Positions 1 to 8,266 of a DNA stretch of 64,000 bases are shown here, in pieces; positions within the stretch are counted from its first letter, which is position 1, and the number at the start of each line of letters is the position of its first letter. The translations under genes were made by a program, and so were the position numbers. The notes beneath the pieces are model-generated. The model was not told where the DNA came from and made no database searches. It saw only the letters and a program-made list of their open reading frames with translations. Source of the DNA: Teredinibacter turnerae. GTDB lineage: Bacteria; Pseudomonadota; Gammaproteobacteria; Pseudomonadales; Cellvibrionaceae. The DNA lies in contig NZ_CP149817.1 in assembly GCF_037935975.1 (NCBI RefSeq), forward strand, positions 1,922,001 through 1,986,000. The letters run 5' to 3'.

Positions 1-353
1 ATGGCTTCTGTTATCCATTGATTGGTTTCATCATCTGCCAATAAAGCTTCTGCTGTGTCCGCCCACACCTTGGTCGTGACGGGTTGCGCTGTTGCCTGCA
101 GTGGCTTGGTTGTGCGACCGAGCACCCGGTTGTCATTACGCAACTCGAGCAACACGCCGTCTGTTGTCGATACAGGGTATATGCATGCCATGCGCGGATA
201 TTTACGCTGGCTGATAAAAACGCCCTTGGCATCGATGACCATCCATTCGCGATCGCCCGGTGCCCCGGTATTCATGAGTTCTGTACTGTTAACCTCTAGG
301 CCGCCACAGGACTTAACCGGGTAGGTGTATAGCGCATTAATGATCACTTCCAT
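1..353 (-). CDS. MOSC domain protein, N-terminal part (cut by window edge)
   Basis: The reverse strand reads open from an ATG at 353 to the window edge (117 codons, no stop). The start of the protein, MEVIINALYTYPVKSCGG, is the signature of the MOSC N-terminal beta-barrel family (YcbX-like), followed by GDREWMVIDAKGVFISQRKYP. Such proteins are thought to carry sulfur or bind molybdenum cofactor, often in oxidoreductases with an extra ferredoxin domain. The C-terminal half is outside the window, so the MOSC domain proper and any ferredoxin domain cannot be seen. It lies 55 bp downstream of the DUF1244 gene on the same strand and may be co-transcribed with it. Confidence 0.8.
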   Translation of the reverse strand, partial: MEVIINALYTYPVKSCGGLEVNSTELMNTGAPGDREWMVIDAKGVFISQRKYPRMACIYPVSTTDGVLLELRNDNRVLGRTTKPLQATAQPVTTKVWADTAEALLADDETNQWITEA

Positions 354-408
354 GGTTTTCAACCTTTTAATAAGCCAATGTTTCTGTCGGGAGAAGATGT
401 GGCGCTTG

Positions 409-690
409 CTACTTTTTCTCGAATGCAGCCAATTGTTCTGGCGTGGCCGGGGTTTGGTAGCGCGCCTTCCATTCGCTGTATGGCATGCCGTACACGATTT
501 CACGGGCATTTTCGTAGTCGACCTCGTGCCCGCGCTCCCGGGCTTCTGCCGAATACCACTTAGCCAGGCAATTGCGACAAAAACCCGCCAGGTTCATTAA
601 GTCAATATTTTGGGCATCTTTTCTCTCGTCCAGGTGGGCAAGCAGCTTACGGAATACTGCGGCTTCTATTTCTGTTTTGGTCGTTTCCAT
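409..690 (-). CDS. DUF1244 family protein
   Basis: This 93-residue protein has the conserved core NIDLMNLAGFCRNCLAKWY, which I recognise as the DUF1244 family, a small helical protein widespread in proteobacteria with no established function. Two cysteines spaced CRNC and many charged residues are typical. A good ribosome site (GGAGAA) precedes the ATG at 690. The length matches the family. Function is not assigned. Confidence 0.85.
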   Translation of the reverse strand: METTKTEIEAAVFRKLLAHLDERKDAQNIDLMNLAGFCRNCLAKWYSAEARERGHEVDYENAREIVYGMPYSEWKARYQTPATPEQLAAFEKK

Positions 691-986
691 AACACTTTCT
701 CCAAATGGATATTGGGGCTGATTTGGCCAAGTTTAACATTAAATTCGCCTCGCTCTAGATAATAGAGTGATCCTAATTGGTGCATTATCAGGTTGTAAAT
801 TATGCTTGTGTCGATATTTTTTATCGGTACGCTAGTTTTCTGCGCTTTATAAAAGTGCTCTATTGCTCTTATATGGTGCCTTTTGTGGATTTTTTTTATG
901 CCTGCTAATTGAGCAGGTATCGTTCAGGTGTCTTTAACCTATTGATTTTGAAGAATAAAAAAATTTTTATACAACAATTTTGACGA
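691..986. other. Intergenic region upstream of the cobA-nirBD operon
   Basis: About 300 bp without a convincing gene, AT-rich between the divergent DUF1244 and cobA genes. GGTGC half-sites near 780 and 873 resemble halves of NtrC sites (consensus TGCACC...GGTGCA), but no full dyad is present. The most useful element is the sigma-54 match at its right end, listed separately. Confidence 0.4.
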
Positions 987-1001
987 TGGCTTTGATTTTG
1001 C
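987..1001 (+). promoter_or_regulatory. Candidate sigma-54 (-24/-12) promoter for cobA-nirBD
   Basis: The sequence TGGCTTTGATTTTGC has TGGC and TTGC blocks with exactly ten bases between the GG and the GC, as required for RpoN promoters. It lies about 85 bp upstream of the cobA ATG. Assimilatory nitrite reductase operons are commonly NtrC/RpoN controlled, so the position is biologically sensible. The ACG part of the consensus is not conserved. Confidence 0.5.
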
Positions 1002-1084
1002 TCTGCTAGGGCAAGGCTATCGGCGGGGCTCTCCTCCCTCCTGCGAAGTCTCTGGTGCAAAAACTAACAACGGTAACGAGCGCT

Positions 1085-1882
1085 ATGCACGTGAACGACA
1101 ACAACAAAACAAAATTACATCCCGGCAAAGTTTGGTTGGTGGGCGCTGGCCCTGGTGACCCTGATCTGCTGACAGTGAAGGCGTTGCGCGTGTTGCAGCA
1201 GGCCGACCTTATTCTGTTTGACAACCTGGTCAGTGACGCCATCAGGGCGCTGTTCCCTAAATCGGTTCCTGCGTTCTATGTCGGAAAAGTCAAAGACAAT
1301 CACAGTATCGCCCAGCAAGACCTGAATGCGCTGCTGGTTAAAAAGGCGCGTCAGGGCCTGAATATCGTACGCATAAAGGGAGGTGACCCTTTTGTGTTTG
1401 GCCGTGGCGGAGAAGAATTACTGACGCTGGTGCAGGCGGGCATTGATGCTGAAGTGGTTCCAGGCGTGACGTCAGCATCAGGTTGTACAACCGCGGCAGG
1501 CATTCCTTTGACCCATCGCGGGCTGTCGCAAGGCTGTACCTTTGTGACTGCTCACGGGGAAACAGAGCTTACGCTCAACTGGGCGTCGCTGGCAGGTTTG
1601 CAGCACACGCTGGTGTTTTACATGGGTGTGAGTCGGTGCGGCATGATCGCAGAAAAGCTACTGAGCCATGGCTTGCCCCCCGAGACCCCTGTTGCTCTCA
1701 TCGAAAACGGCTGTCGGCCAGAGCAGCGCGACATTATCGGTTCGCTGCACGAGCTGCCGACGTTGGTTCAGACCTACCGGGTCCAGTCGCCGGCCCTGAT
1801 CGTGGTGGGTGATGTGGTGCAGTTGGCGGGTCAGTTGCGTTCAGGGGTAGAGCTGGATCTGCTGAATCAGAGTTGCGCCTAG
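1085..1882 (+). CDS. cobA: Uroporphyrinogen-III C-methyltransferase (SUMT)
   Basis: The protein transfers two methyl groups from S-adenosylmethionine to uroporphyrinogen III, giving precorrin-2, the precursor of siroheme. Visible motifs are VWLVGAGPGDPDLLT at the N-terminus, RIKGGDPFVFGRGGEE, VPGVTSASG and PLTHRGLSQGCTFVTAH, which together define the tetrapyrrole methylase SUMT group. It has only this domain and lacks the CysG dehydrogenase/ferrochelatase part, so siroheme must be completed by another enzyme. It sits 175 bp upstream of nirB, whose product needs siroheme. I chose the ATG at 1085; an in-frame GTG at 1055 would add ten residues, and neither start has a strong ribosome site. Confidence 0.92.
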   Translation: MHVNDNNKTKLHPGKVWLVGAGPGDPDLLTVKALRVLQQADLILFDNLVSDAIRALFPKSVPAFYVGKVKDNHSIAQQDLNALLVKKARQGLNIVRIKGGDPFVFGRGGEELLTLVQAGIDAEVVPGVTSASGCTTAAGIPLTHRGLSQGCTFVTAHGETELTLNWASLAGLQHTLVFYMGVSRCGMIAEKLLSHGLPPETPVALIENGCRPEQRDIIGSLHELPTLVQTYRVQSPALIVVGDVVQLAGQLRSGVELDLLNQSCA

Positions 1883-1901
1883 CAAAAGGTAGCGCGCTTA
1901 T

Positions 1902-1915
1902 TCGATTGCAATCGA
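1902..1915. repeat. Perfect 14-bp palindrome between cobA and nirB
   Basis: TCGATTGCAATCGA is a perfect palindrome in the 175-bp spacer between cobA and nirB. A small hairpin (GCGGC, GGCAA loop, GCCGC) follows at about 2020-2034 just before the nirB ribosome site. These could be an operator and an attenuator or mRNA processing structure; neither can be assigned. Confidence 0.35.
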
Positions 1916-2057
1916 TCCGCACGCAATGTTCAAACCGCGTCTTAAATCCGTGAACCACGCGCTGGGCGTCTCCGGTTGGTCACTTATTCGCGTTGCAATT
2001 TAAACCAATTTGTTTTTTAGCGGCGGCAAGCCGCGGCTATTTCCCGAGGGATAAATT

Positions 2058-4604
2058 ATGAGCAAGCAAAAAGTTGTTGTAGTCGGCAATGGCATGGTCG
2101 GCCACAAATTTATCGATAACCTGATCAACCACGACCAGGCTGATCAATACGAGGTTATTACCTTTTCCGAGGAACCCCGCCTGGCATATGATCGGGTGCA
2201 GCTCAGCGCTTATTTTTCAGGTTCTACCGCCGACGATCTGATGCTGACCTCCGGCCAGTACTACGAAGAAAACGGCGTGAAGTACGTTTTAAACGAAAAA
2301 GTTGTTGGTATTGATAAGGCAGAAAATAAAGTAATCACGGCCAGCGGCCGTGAGGAAGCGTACGACAAGCTGGTGCTGGCGACAGGCTCGTTTCCGTTCG
2401 TACCACCAATTCCCGGTAAAGACCAGCCGCACTGTCTGGTTTACCGAACCATCGAAGACCTGGAAGCCATTACTGCGTCGGCGAGCGAAAGTAAAGTGGG
2501 CGTTGTTGTGGGTGGCGGTCTGCTGGGTCTGGAAGCGGCAAATGCACTCAAAAACCTTGGCCTGGAAGTGCACGTGGTTGAATTTGCCCCGCGCTTGATG
2601 GCCGTTCAGTTAGATGAGGGCGGCGGTCAGTTGTTGCGTCAGAAAATTGAAAGCCTTGGCGTACACGTACAAACAGAAAAAAACACAAAAGAAATTGTTG
2701 CTGGTGAAGCGTTGCGTTACAGCATGAACTTTGCCGACGGTACGCATTTAGAAACCGATATGATTTTGTTCTCCGCGGGTATCCGCCCTCAGGATGAACT
2801 GGCCCGACAGTTTGATCTCGATATTGGCGAGCGCGGCGGTATTACCGTTAACAATTTCTGCCAGACTTCCACCAATAATATTTATGCAATCGGTGAATGC
2901 GCGTTGTGGAACAATCGAATTTACGGTTTGGTTGCGCCTGGCTACACCATGGCCAAAGTCGCGGTGTCGCATATCACTGGCGGTGACGAGTCGTTTACCG
3001 GTGCGGATATGAGCACCAAGCTGAAACTGCTCGGGGTGGATGTGGCCAGCGTTGGAGACGCGCAAGGGCGTACGCCGGGTTGCCTCAGTTACGTTTATCA
3101 GGATGGCGTAGCCCAGGTCTACAAGCGCATCGTCGTCTCCGAAGACAAAACTCGCCTGTTAGGCGCGGTGCTGGTGGGTGATGTAGATGCCTACGGCACG
3201 TTGCAGCAAATGTGTGTAAATGGCATGGATTTGCCGGAAAACCCGGAGGCGTTAATTCTGCCCGCATTGGATGGCGCCGCTTCCGCTGGCATGGGTGTGG
3301 ATGCACTGCCCGAAGCTGCTGTGATCTGCTCCTGTAACGATGTGAGCAAAGGCCAGATTTGTTGCGCAGTGCAGGAAGGCGCGACCACCATTGGTGCGAT
3401 TAAATCGGCGACCAAGGCCGGAACCAGCTGTGGCGGCTGTGTTGCTCTGGCCACCCAGGTGATGAATAGTGAACTGGAAAAGCTGGGAGTTGAGGTCAAT
3501 ACCGACCTTTGCGAGCACTTTGCCTTTACCCGCCAGGAACTCTACCACCTGGTACGCGTGGAGCGAATTCAATCGTTTGACGAATTGCTCGCCAAGCACG
3601 GGAAAGGCTTGGGTTGTGATATTTGCAAGCCAACGGCTGCGTCGATTCTGGCGAGCTGCTGGAACGACTATGTACTGAAAGACGAACACGCGCCGCTGCA
3701 GGACACCAACGATTACTTCATGGCCAACATGCAGAAGAACGGTACTTACTCGATTGTGCCGCGCGTGGCTGGTGGTGAGATTACCCCGGATAAATTGATT
3801 GCCATCGGGCAGGTAGCGAAAACTTACAACCTTTATACAAAAATTACCGGCGGTCAGCGCATCGACCTGTTCGGCGCGCAGCAACACGAGTTGCCGTTGA
3901 TCTGGAAGGAGTTAATTGACGCGGGTTTTGAAACCGGCCACGCCTACGGTAAATCGGTGCGTACGGTTAAATCCTGTGTCGGCAGTACTTGGTGTCGTTA
4001 CGGCATGCTCGACAGCGTGGGCATGGCCATTCGCATCGAGGATCGCTACAAAGGATTGCGTGCACCGCACAAATTAAAATTTGCTGTTTCCGGGTGTACC
4101 CGCGAATGTGCCGAAGCGCAGAGTAAAGATATTGGCGTAATTGCGACCGAGAATGGCTGGAGTCTATATGTGTGCGGGAATGGCGGTATGAAGCCACGCC
4201 ATGCGGATTTATTCGCTACCGGTCTGAACGACGAAATGCTTATTAAGTATATTGATCGGTTGTTGATGTTCTACGTGCGCACTGCCGACCGCTTACAGCG
4301 TACTTCGGTATGGATGGATAACCTGGAAGGCGGGCTCGATTACCTTAAGTCAGTAGTCATCGACGACAAGCTACACATTGCCGAAGAGCTGGAGCAGGAG
4401 ATGCAACACGTGGTTGGCACTTACCAGTGTGAGTGGAAAACCACCATCGAAGATCCGGAAAAACTGAAGCGCTTCCGTACCTTCATTAACAGCGACGAGA
4501 AGGACACGACCATAAAATTTGTTGAAGAGCGTGCGCAGATTCGACCCGCGACTGACGAAGATATGGTGAAGTTTGTCGACGCTACTGAACCGGCTATAGC
4601 CTAA
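2058..4604 (+). CDS. nirB: Assimilatory nitrite reductase [NAD(P)H], large subunit
   Basis: This 848-residue cytoplasmic enzyme reduces nitrite to ammonium with NAD(P)H. The order of parts is: a pyridine nucleotide-disulfide oxidoreductase FAD/NADH domain (residues 1 to about 400, with GNGMVGHKF and VVGGGLLGLEAANAL), a BFD-like [2Fe-2S] segment (CSCNDVSKGQ and CGGC), the nitrite/sulfite ferredoxin-like domain, and the siroheme/[4Fe-4S] domain with cysteines in SCVGSTWCRYG and GCTRECAEAQSKDIG. Length and domain order match NirB of other proteobacteria. A GAGGGA ribosome site precedes the ATG. nirD follows after 11 bp, so the two are co-transcribed, probably with cobA. Confidence 0.96.
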   Translation: MSKQKVVVVGNGMVGHKFIDNLINHDQADQYEVITFSEEPRLAYDRVQLSAYFSGSTADDLMLTSGQYYEENGVKYVLNEKVVGIDKAENKVITASGREEAYDKLVLATGSFPFVPPIPGKDQPHCLVYRTIEDLEAITASASESKVGVVVGGGLLGLEAANALKNLGLEVHVVEFAPRLMAVQLDEGGGQLLRQKIESLGVHVQTEKNTKEIVAGEALRYSMNFADGTHLETDMILFSAGIRPQDELARQFDLDIGERGGITVNNFCQTSTNNIYAIGECALWNNRIYGLVAPGYTMAKVAVSHITGGDESFTGADMSTKLKLLGVDVASVGDAQGRTPGCLSYVYQDGVAQVYKRIVVSEDKTRLLGAVLVGDVDAYGTLQQMCVNGMDLPENPEALILPALDGAASAGMGVDALPEAAVICSCNDVSKGQICCAVQEGATTIGAIKSATKAGTSCGGCVALATQVMNSELEKLGVEVNTDLCEHFAFTRQELYHLVRVERIQSFDELLAKHGKGLGCDICKPTAASILASCWNDYVLKDEHAPLQDTNDYFMANMQKNGTYSIVPRVAGGEITPDKLIAIGQVAKTYNLYTKITGGQRIDLFGAQQHELPLIWKELIDAGFETGHAYGKSVRTVKSCVGSTWCRYGMLDSVGMAIRIEDRYKGLRAPHKLKFAVSGCTRECAEAQSKDIGVIATENGWSLYVCGNGGMKPRHADLFATGLNDEMLIKYIDRLLMFYVRTADRLQRTSVWMDNLEGGLDYLKSVVIDDKLHIAEELEQEMQHVVGTYQCEWKTTIEDPEKLKRFRTFINSDEKDTTIKFVEERAQIRPATDEDMVKFVDATEPAIA

Positions 4605-4615
4605 GGAGAACCGTA

Positions 4616-4951
4616 ATGAGCGATTCAAATAAAAATTGGGTGCCTGTGTGCGACGCTGCTGAGCTGCAGCCTCTGCTGGGAGTGCGGGCGCTGCTCGAGA
4701 ATGAGCAAGTGGCTATTTTCCGCGTGCAAGATCAACTGTATGCGCTAAATGCCATCGATCCGTTCAGCAATGCGGCCGTATTGTCCCGCGGGATTGTGGG
4801 GTCGCTGAAAGATCAGATAGTGGTGGCGTCACCGCTTTATAAACAACACTTTAATCTTGCTACCGGCGTGTGCTTAGAAGACGACACTGTGTCAGTTAAA
4901 ACTTACGCAGTGAGAGAAGAGGGTGGCAAGATTCAGTTAGCGACAAATTAA
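4616..4951 (+). CDS. nirD: Nitrite reductase small subunit NirD
   Basis: The 111-residue protein has a Rieske-like fold of the NirD family (VPVCDAAELQPLLGVRALL, then LYALNAIDPFSNAAVLSRGI and YKQHFNLATGVCLEDD). The CxH cluster ligands of true Rieske proteins are absent, as is usual for NirD. It partners NirB in NAD(P)H-dependent nitrite reduction. The gene starts 11 bp after nirB behind AAGGAG and ends just before a strong terminator. Confidence 0.93.
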   Translation: MSDSNKNWVPVCDAAELQPLLGVRALLENEQVAIFRVQDQLYALNAIDPFSNAAVLSRGIVGSLKDQIVVASPLYKQHFNLATGVCLEDDTVSVKTYAVREEGGKIQLATN

Positions 4952-4987
4952 GAATTGTCACAAAACAACAATTTTTTGCACCAGTTA

Positions 4988-5010
4988 GGCGGCTTAGGCC
5001 GCCGTTTTTT
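4988..5010 (+). terminator. Rho-independent terminator of the nir operon
   Basis: A GC-only six-bp stem (GGCGGC, loop TTAG, GCCGCC) is followed by G and a run of six T, 36 bp after the nirD stop codon. Confidence 0.85.
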
Positions 5011-5133
5011 CTAAATTGTCTACCCATTATTCAGCGATAGACGAATAGCGAATTTAAACCTTAAAAAATTGCACGGTATTAAAAATCGTTGACTAAACTT
5101 TTGGCACTGATGGATTAAATGCCAGGAGTTATC

Positions 5134-6441
5134 GTGCAAAAATCGGCCATTCTTCTTCTTTCTTCATTCATTGCCGTTCCAGCCCTTGCCGGCAACGGTG
5201 GATCTTTTCTCGGTTCCAACGCCACCACCGGTAATGTTGCCAACAACCATTCCATTTTTGTGGGAGCGACAAATCCGGCTCATATAGGGCTTGCAATTCG
5301 CGAGCAGGAAAATGTGCGTTTTAATTTTCTGCCTGCGCTGTCGGTGTATACCGAGGTGGGGGCGGTGGATAACTTTGTCGATGACCTTGATGAGCTGATC
5401 GATATTTTAGATGACCCTTCCACGACAGACGATTCTGTCGATGAGGTACTCGACCGGTTCAACGGGTTGCTGGTTACCATGGGTGAGGAGGGGTATCTCA
5501 CCACGAAAGTGGGCCTTTCGGCGCCTTTATTTCCGTTTTATTTTCGCTCGCGACCACTCGACATGGTGTTCTCCGCTGAACTGAGTTTCAACGGTTCTGT
5601 CGGTATGCGCGTGCTGGACGATACTCTGCGATTTGATGATCAAAATAACAAGTTTTCTACCAATACCTCTGCCTATGTAAAAAGCGGTCTCGAAACAAAG
5701 CTCGCATTCGGCGGTAGTCGAGCCTTTTATAACCTGCTGGACGGTATGGATGTTTATGCTGGCGCTAAGCTGAATATTATCCAGATGGAGTTGAGCAAAC
5801 AGGTGATTGCGCTTCAGCAAATGAATGGCGAGAGCATCGAGGATGTGGTTGAGGATGCATACGATGAAAATCTGAAATCCTCCACCAATATGAGCCTTGA
5901 TCTCGGTGTGAGCCTGGTCGCGGAAAGCTTTCGGCTGGGAGCAACCCTTTCGGATATTAACGAGCCATCGTTCGATTATGGTGCCGTAGGTGTCAACTGC
6001 AGCGATTACGAAGAATCGTCCATTTCGCGCAGTAACTGCGACACCGCGACCTATTTCGTGCAGGAAGTGGGCGAGATCGTCAGCCAGGAAACCTACACTC
6101 GCCACGCATTGCTTACGCTCGACGGGATGTATCGTCTGGGCAATAGCCTGTTCCTGAGTGGTGAGCTGGAAACAGCAACCTACGACGATGTCATTGGGCG
6201 TGAAAATCAGTGGTACTCGGTGGCATTGGCTTACGAAAGCGGCCGTTATCTTGTGCCTTCTGTTCGCGTGGGTTACCGCGAAAATCTCGCGGGCTCGAAG
6301 CTCTCTCTAGCTAACCTGGGCTTTACGTTTGCCGGCGTTTTGACGCTGGATCTTAACTACGGTTTAGAGTCGACTGATGTCGATGGAGACTCAGTGCCCC
6401 GTGCAGCAGGTATTTCGCTGTCCGTCCAGGAAAAATTTTAA
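5134..6441 (+). CDS. TraF-like outer-membrane beta-barrel protein
   Basis: A secreted protein of about 435 residues. It has a signal peptide (MQKSAILLLSSFIAVPALAG), many alternating hydrophobic strands in the C-terminal half, and a terminal phenylalanine (SLSVQEKF) typical of barrel proteins inserted by BAM. Phrases such as ALAYESGRYLVPSVRVGYRENLAGSKLS resemble the family annotated as conjugal transfer TraF, which in marine gammaproteobacteria usually has nothing to do with conjugation. I prefer the GTG at 5134 because AGGAG lies just upstream; the ATG at 5119 would place the ribosome site inside the gene. The lipoprotein gene follows 20 bp later, suggesting a pair. Function unknown. Confidence 0.7.
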   Translation: MQKSAILLLSSFIAVPALAGNGGSFLGSNATTGNVANNHSIFVGATNPAHIGLAIREQENVRFNFLPALSVYTEVGAVDNFVDDLDELIDILDDPSTTDDSVDEVLDRFNGLLVTMGEEGYLTTKVGLSAPLFPFYFRSRPLDMVFSAELSFNGSVGMRVLDDTLRFDDQNNKFSTNTSAYVKSGLETKLAFGGSRAFYNLLDGMDVYAGAKLNIIQMELSKQVIALQQMNGESIEDVVEDAYDENLKSSTNMSLDLGVSLVAESFRLGATLSDINEPSFDYGAVGVNCSDYEESSISRSNCDTATYFVQEVGEIVSQETYTRHALLTLDGMYRLGNSLFLSGELETATYDDVIGRENQWYSVALAYESGRYLVPSVRVGYRENLAGSKLSLANLGFTFAGVLTLDLNYGLESTDVDGDSVPRAAGISLSVQEKF

Positions 6442-6461
6442 AAGAGTGGTAGGAATTAAAT

Positions 6462-8135
6462 ATGTTTAGTAAAAAACTTATTTTTTCAGCGTTCGCAGTA
6501 GCGGCATCGCTGACAGGTTGTGGCGGAACAGGTCAGGACGACGGTCGGTCTTACAATATTCAAGCAGAATTATCCGGTCGAGTGGTTGATGGGCACGTGG
6601 TGCGTACTACGGTGTTCGTCGATACCAATAACAACGGAACTCGCGATGCGTGGGAGCCCAAGGCGTTTACCGATAATCTGGGCTACTTCAGTTACAACCC
6701 GAAAACAGATACCAATTACTGTGCGGATACGGCGACAGCCGCGCAAAAAGAATTTTGTTTGGTGTTGCGCACCGACGCCACGCCTGTGGTCGTGCGGGTA
6801 GATAGCGGTTACGACCTGAGCACCGGCGAACCTTTTGTAGGTCAAATGGCGAGGAAGGTAGAAGTAAATTCCACTGGTCGCACCGAAATGCTGATTTCGC
6901 CACTCACGACCTTAGTGACTCTGCTGGATAACTCCGAAGATCGCGCCCGTTTATTAACAGTGCTGGGGCTGGAAGAAAGTGATTTGGATGTGGATTATCT
7001 GGATGAGGAAAATCTTGATCCAGAACTGATGAATATAGCGCTTAAAGTTCACAAAATTGTGACTGTTCTTGCGGATCGTTTAACCGATACGTATCAGAGT
7101 ATCGGTGACGAGTTGGGCACGCCAAACGATGCTACTCAGGAAGTGTATCGTAGCATGGGCCAATCGCTGCTAGTATCGGATTCAACCGCGTCAAACTTTC
7201 TCGGAAACAGTGAAAACCTGAATCGGGTGGTGCAAGGCGCGGAAGATGGCATTCGCGATATTTACGATCGCCGGGAACTTACCCAACCGATCCTCGATGA
7301 CACCCTGGACTCGACTCGTATTTCTGAAGTCGCGGCGATGCTACCTTCTGCCGTAGACCGTATCATTCCCCCTCAGCCCAACAGTATTAACAGACAGGAA
7401 GCGCTCGGCAGTGCGCGTTTGCTCGAAAGTATCATTATTAAAGCGCTGCGGGACGATAACGGTAGCGATACGTCAATCACTAACGCATTCGACTTTTTGA
7501 TGAATGCTTCATCGGAGCTGGTCAATGCTTTGCGAGATGCGCTTTCCACTGATTCAGCTTACGTATCCGGGTTGGTCGCCAATGATTTTACGGGCGACGA
7601 TTTCGATGATAGCGGTGATTTTGAGGACGCGGTTACCTTACCGCAAGGTGCTATGCCGTTCAGCGAAATTGCGGGCAAAAAAGTCCGCTTGTCGGATACC
7701 GACCTTGGCTCTGCGCCAAACAATCTGAAAGACATTGAGGTCATCTTTTATTTCGAAGGTAGTGGAGATCAAGTAGAAGGCGAATTGGTCGCTTGTGCCA
7801 AATATATCGATGGTGCAAATTCCAGCGGAACTCTCGGTGAGGGAAATACCCGCGGAACGCTGATTAATGGGTTTTGGAGCATGCTTGGAGCGAGTGAAAG
7901 CAGTGAATCCTATTCAATCCTGACCACGATCACCTTCTTAGGCGCGACCTATCAGGCGATTATCAAGCCCGCAGGCTATCTTACTGTTGATGGGGAACCA
8001 CAGTTTGCGTTGCGGTTCGACTTTGAGGGTGAGATTAGGGATTGGGTTACAGAAAACGGGTTGGAAACCTTTCTGGAACTTCCCCGTTCTGATGATGAAT
8101 GTGTAGCCCGCCTGCCTTCCCGTGTCAACATCTGA
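6462..8135 (+). CDS. Secreted lipoprotein with calcium-type DxNNNGxxD motif
   Basis: A 557-residue predicted lipoprotein: the signal sequence ends in a lipobox, SLTGC, around residue 20. Residues about 50-65 read FVDTNNNGTRDAWEP, the calcium-loop pattern seen in SdrD B-like and dockerin-like modules, embedded in a beta-sandwich-like stretch (TDNLGYFSYNP). The remainder is acidic and largely helical, with no domain I recognise. It lies 20 bp downstream of the TraF-like barrel with an AGGAA ribosome site, so the two probably act together at the outer membrane. Confidence 0.6.
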   Translation: MFSKKLIFSAFAVAASLTGCGGTGQDDGRSYNIQAELSGRVVDGHVVRTTVFVDTNNNGTRDAWEPKAFTDNLGYFSYNPKTDTNYCADTATAAQKEFCLVLRTDATPVVVRVDSGYDLSTGEPFVGQMARKVEVNSTGRTEMLISPLTTLVTLLDNSEDRARLLTVLGLEESDLDVDYLDEENLDPELMNIALKVHKIVTVLADRLTDTYQSIGDELGTPNDATQEVYRSMGQSLLVSDSTASNFLGNSENLNRVVQGAEDGIRDIYDRRELTQPILDDTLDSTRISEVAAMLPSAVDRIIPPQPNSINRQEALGSARLLESIIIKALRDDNGSDTSITNAFDFLMNASSELVNALRDALSTDSAYVSGLVANDFTGDDFDDSGDFEDAVTLPQGAMPFSEIAGKKVRLSDTDLGSAPNNLKDIEVIFYFEGSGDQVEGELVACAKYIDGANSSGTLGEGNTRGTLINGFWSMLGASESSESYSILTTITFLGATYQAIIKPAGYLTVDGEPQFALRFDFEGEIRDWVTENGLETFLELPRSDDECVARLPSRVNI

Positions 8136-8163
8136 TATTCAGCGGGATAGATACAAGCACGAC

Positions 8164-8189
8164 TAGCCGGTAGTTTTCGACTCCGGCTA
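8164..8189. terminator. Stem-loop between convergent genes
   Basis: TAGCCGG and CCGGCTA form a perfect seven-bp stem with a twelve-base loop, between the end of the lipoprotein gene and the end of the ABC permease gene. There are few trailing T residues, so it is a likely but not strong terminator. Confidence 0.5.
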
Positions 8190-8266
8190 TTTGCCCAGCG
8201 ATGAGCTAGCCTATTTATTTAATCGCGCCCCTGCTTTCTCCCTGATACGTAACGGGGGGAGCATTC

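Noticed and set aside
3252-3887. 211-codon minus-strand open frame inside nirB
   Set aside because: Shadow of nirB, whose cluster ligands and domain order are unambiguous.
5119-6441. TraF-like annotation as evidence for a conjugative element
   Set aside because: No other transfer genes are nearby; the family name is historical and the protein looks like an outer-membrane barrel.
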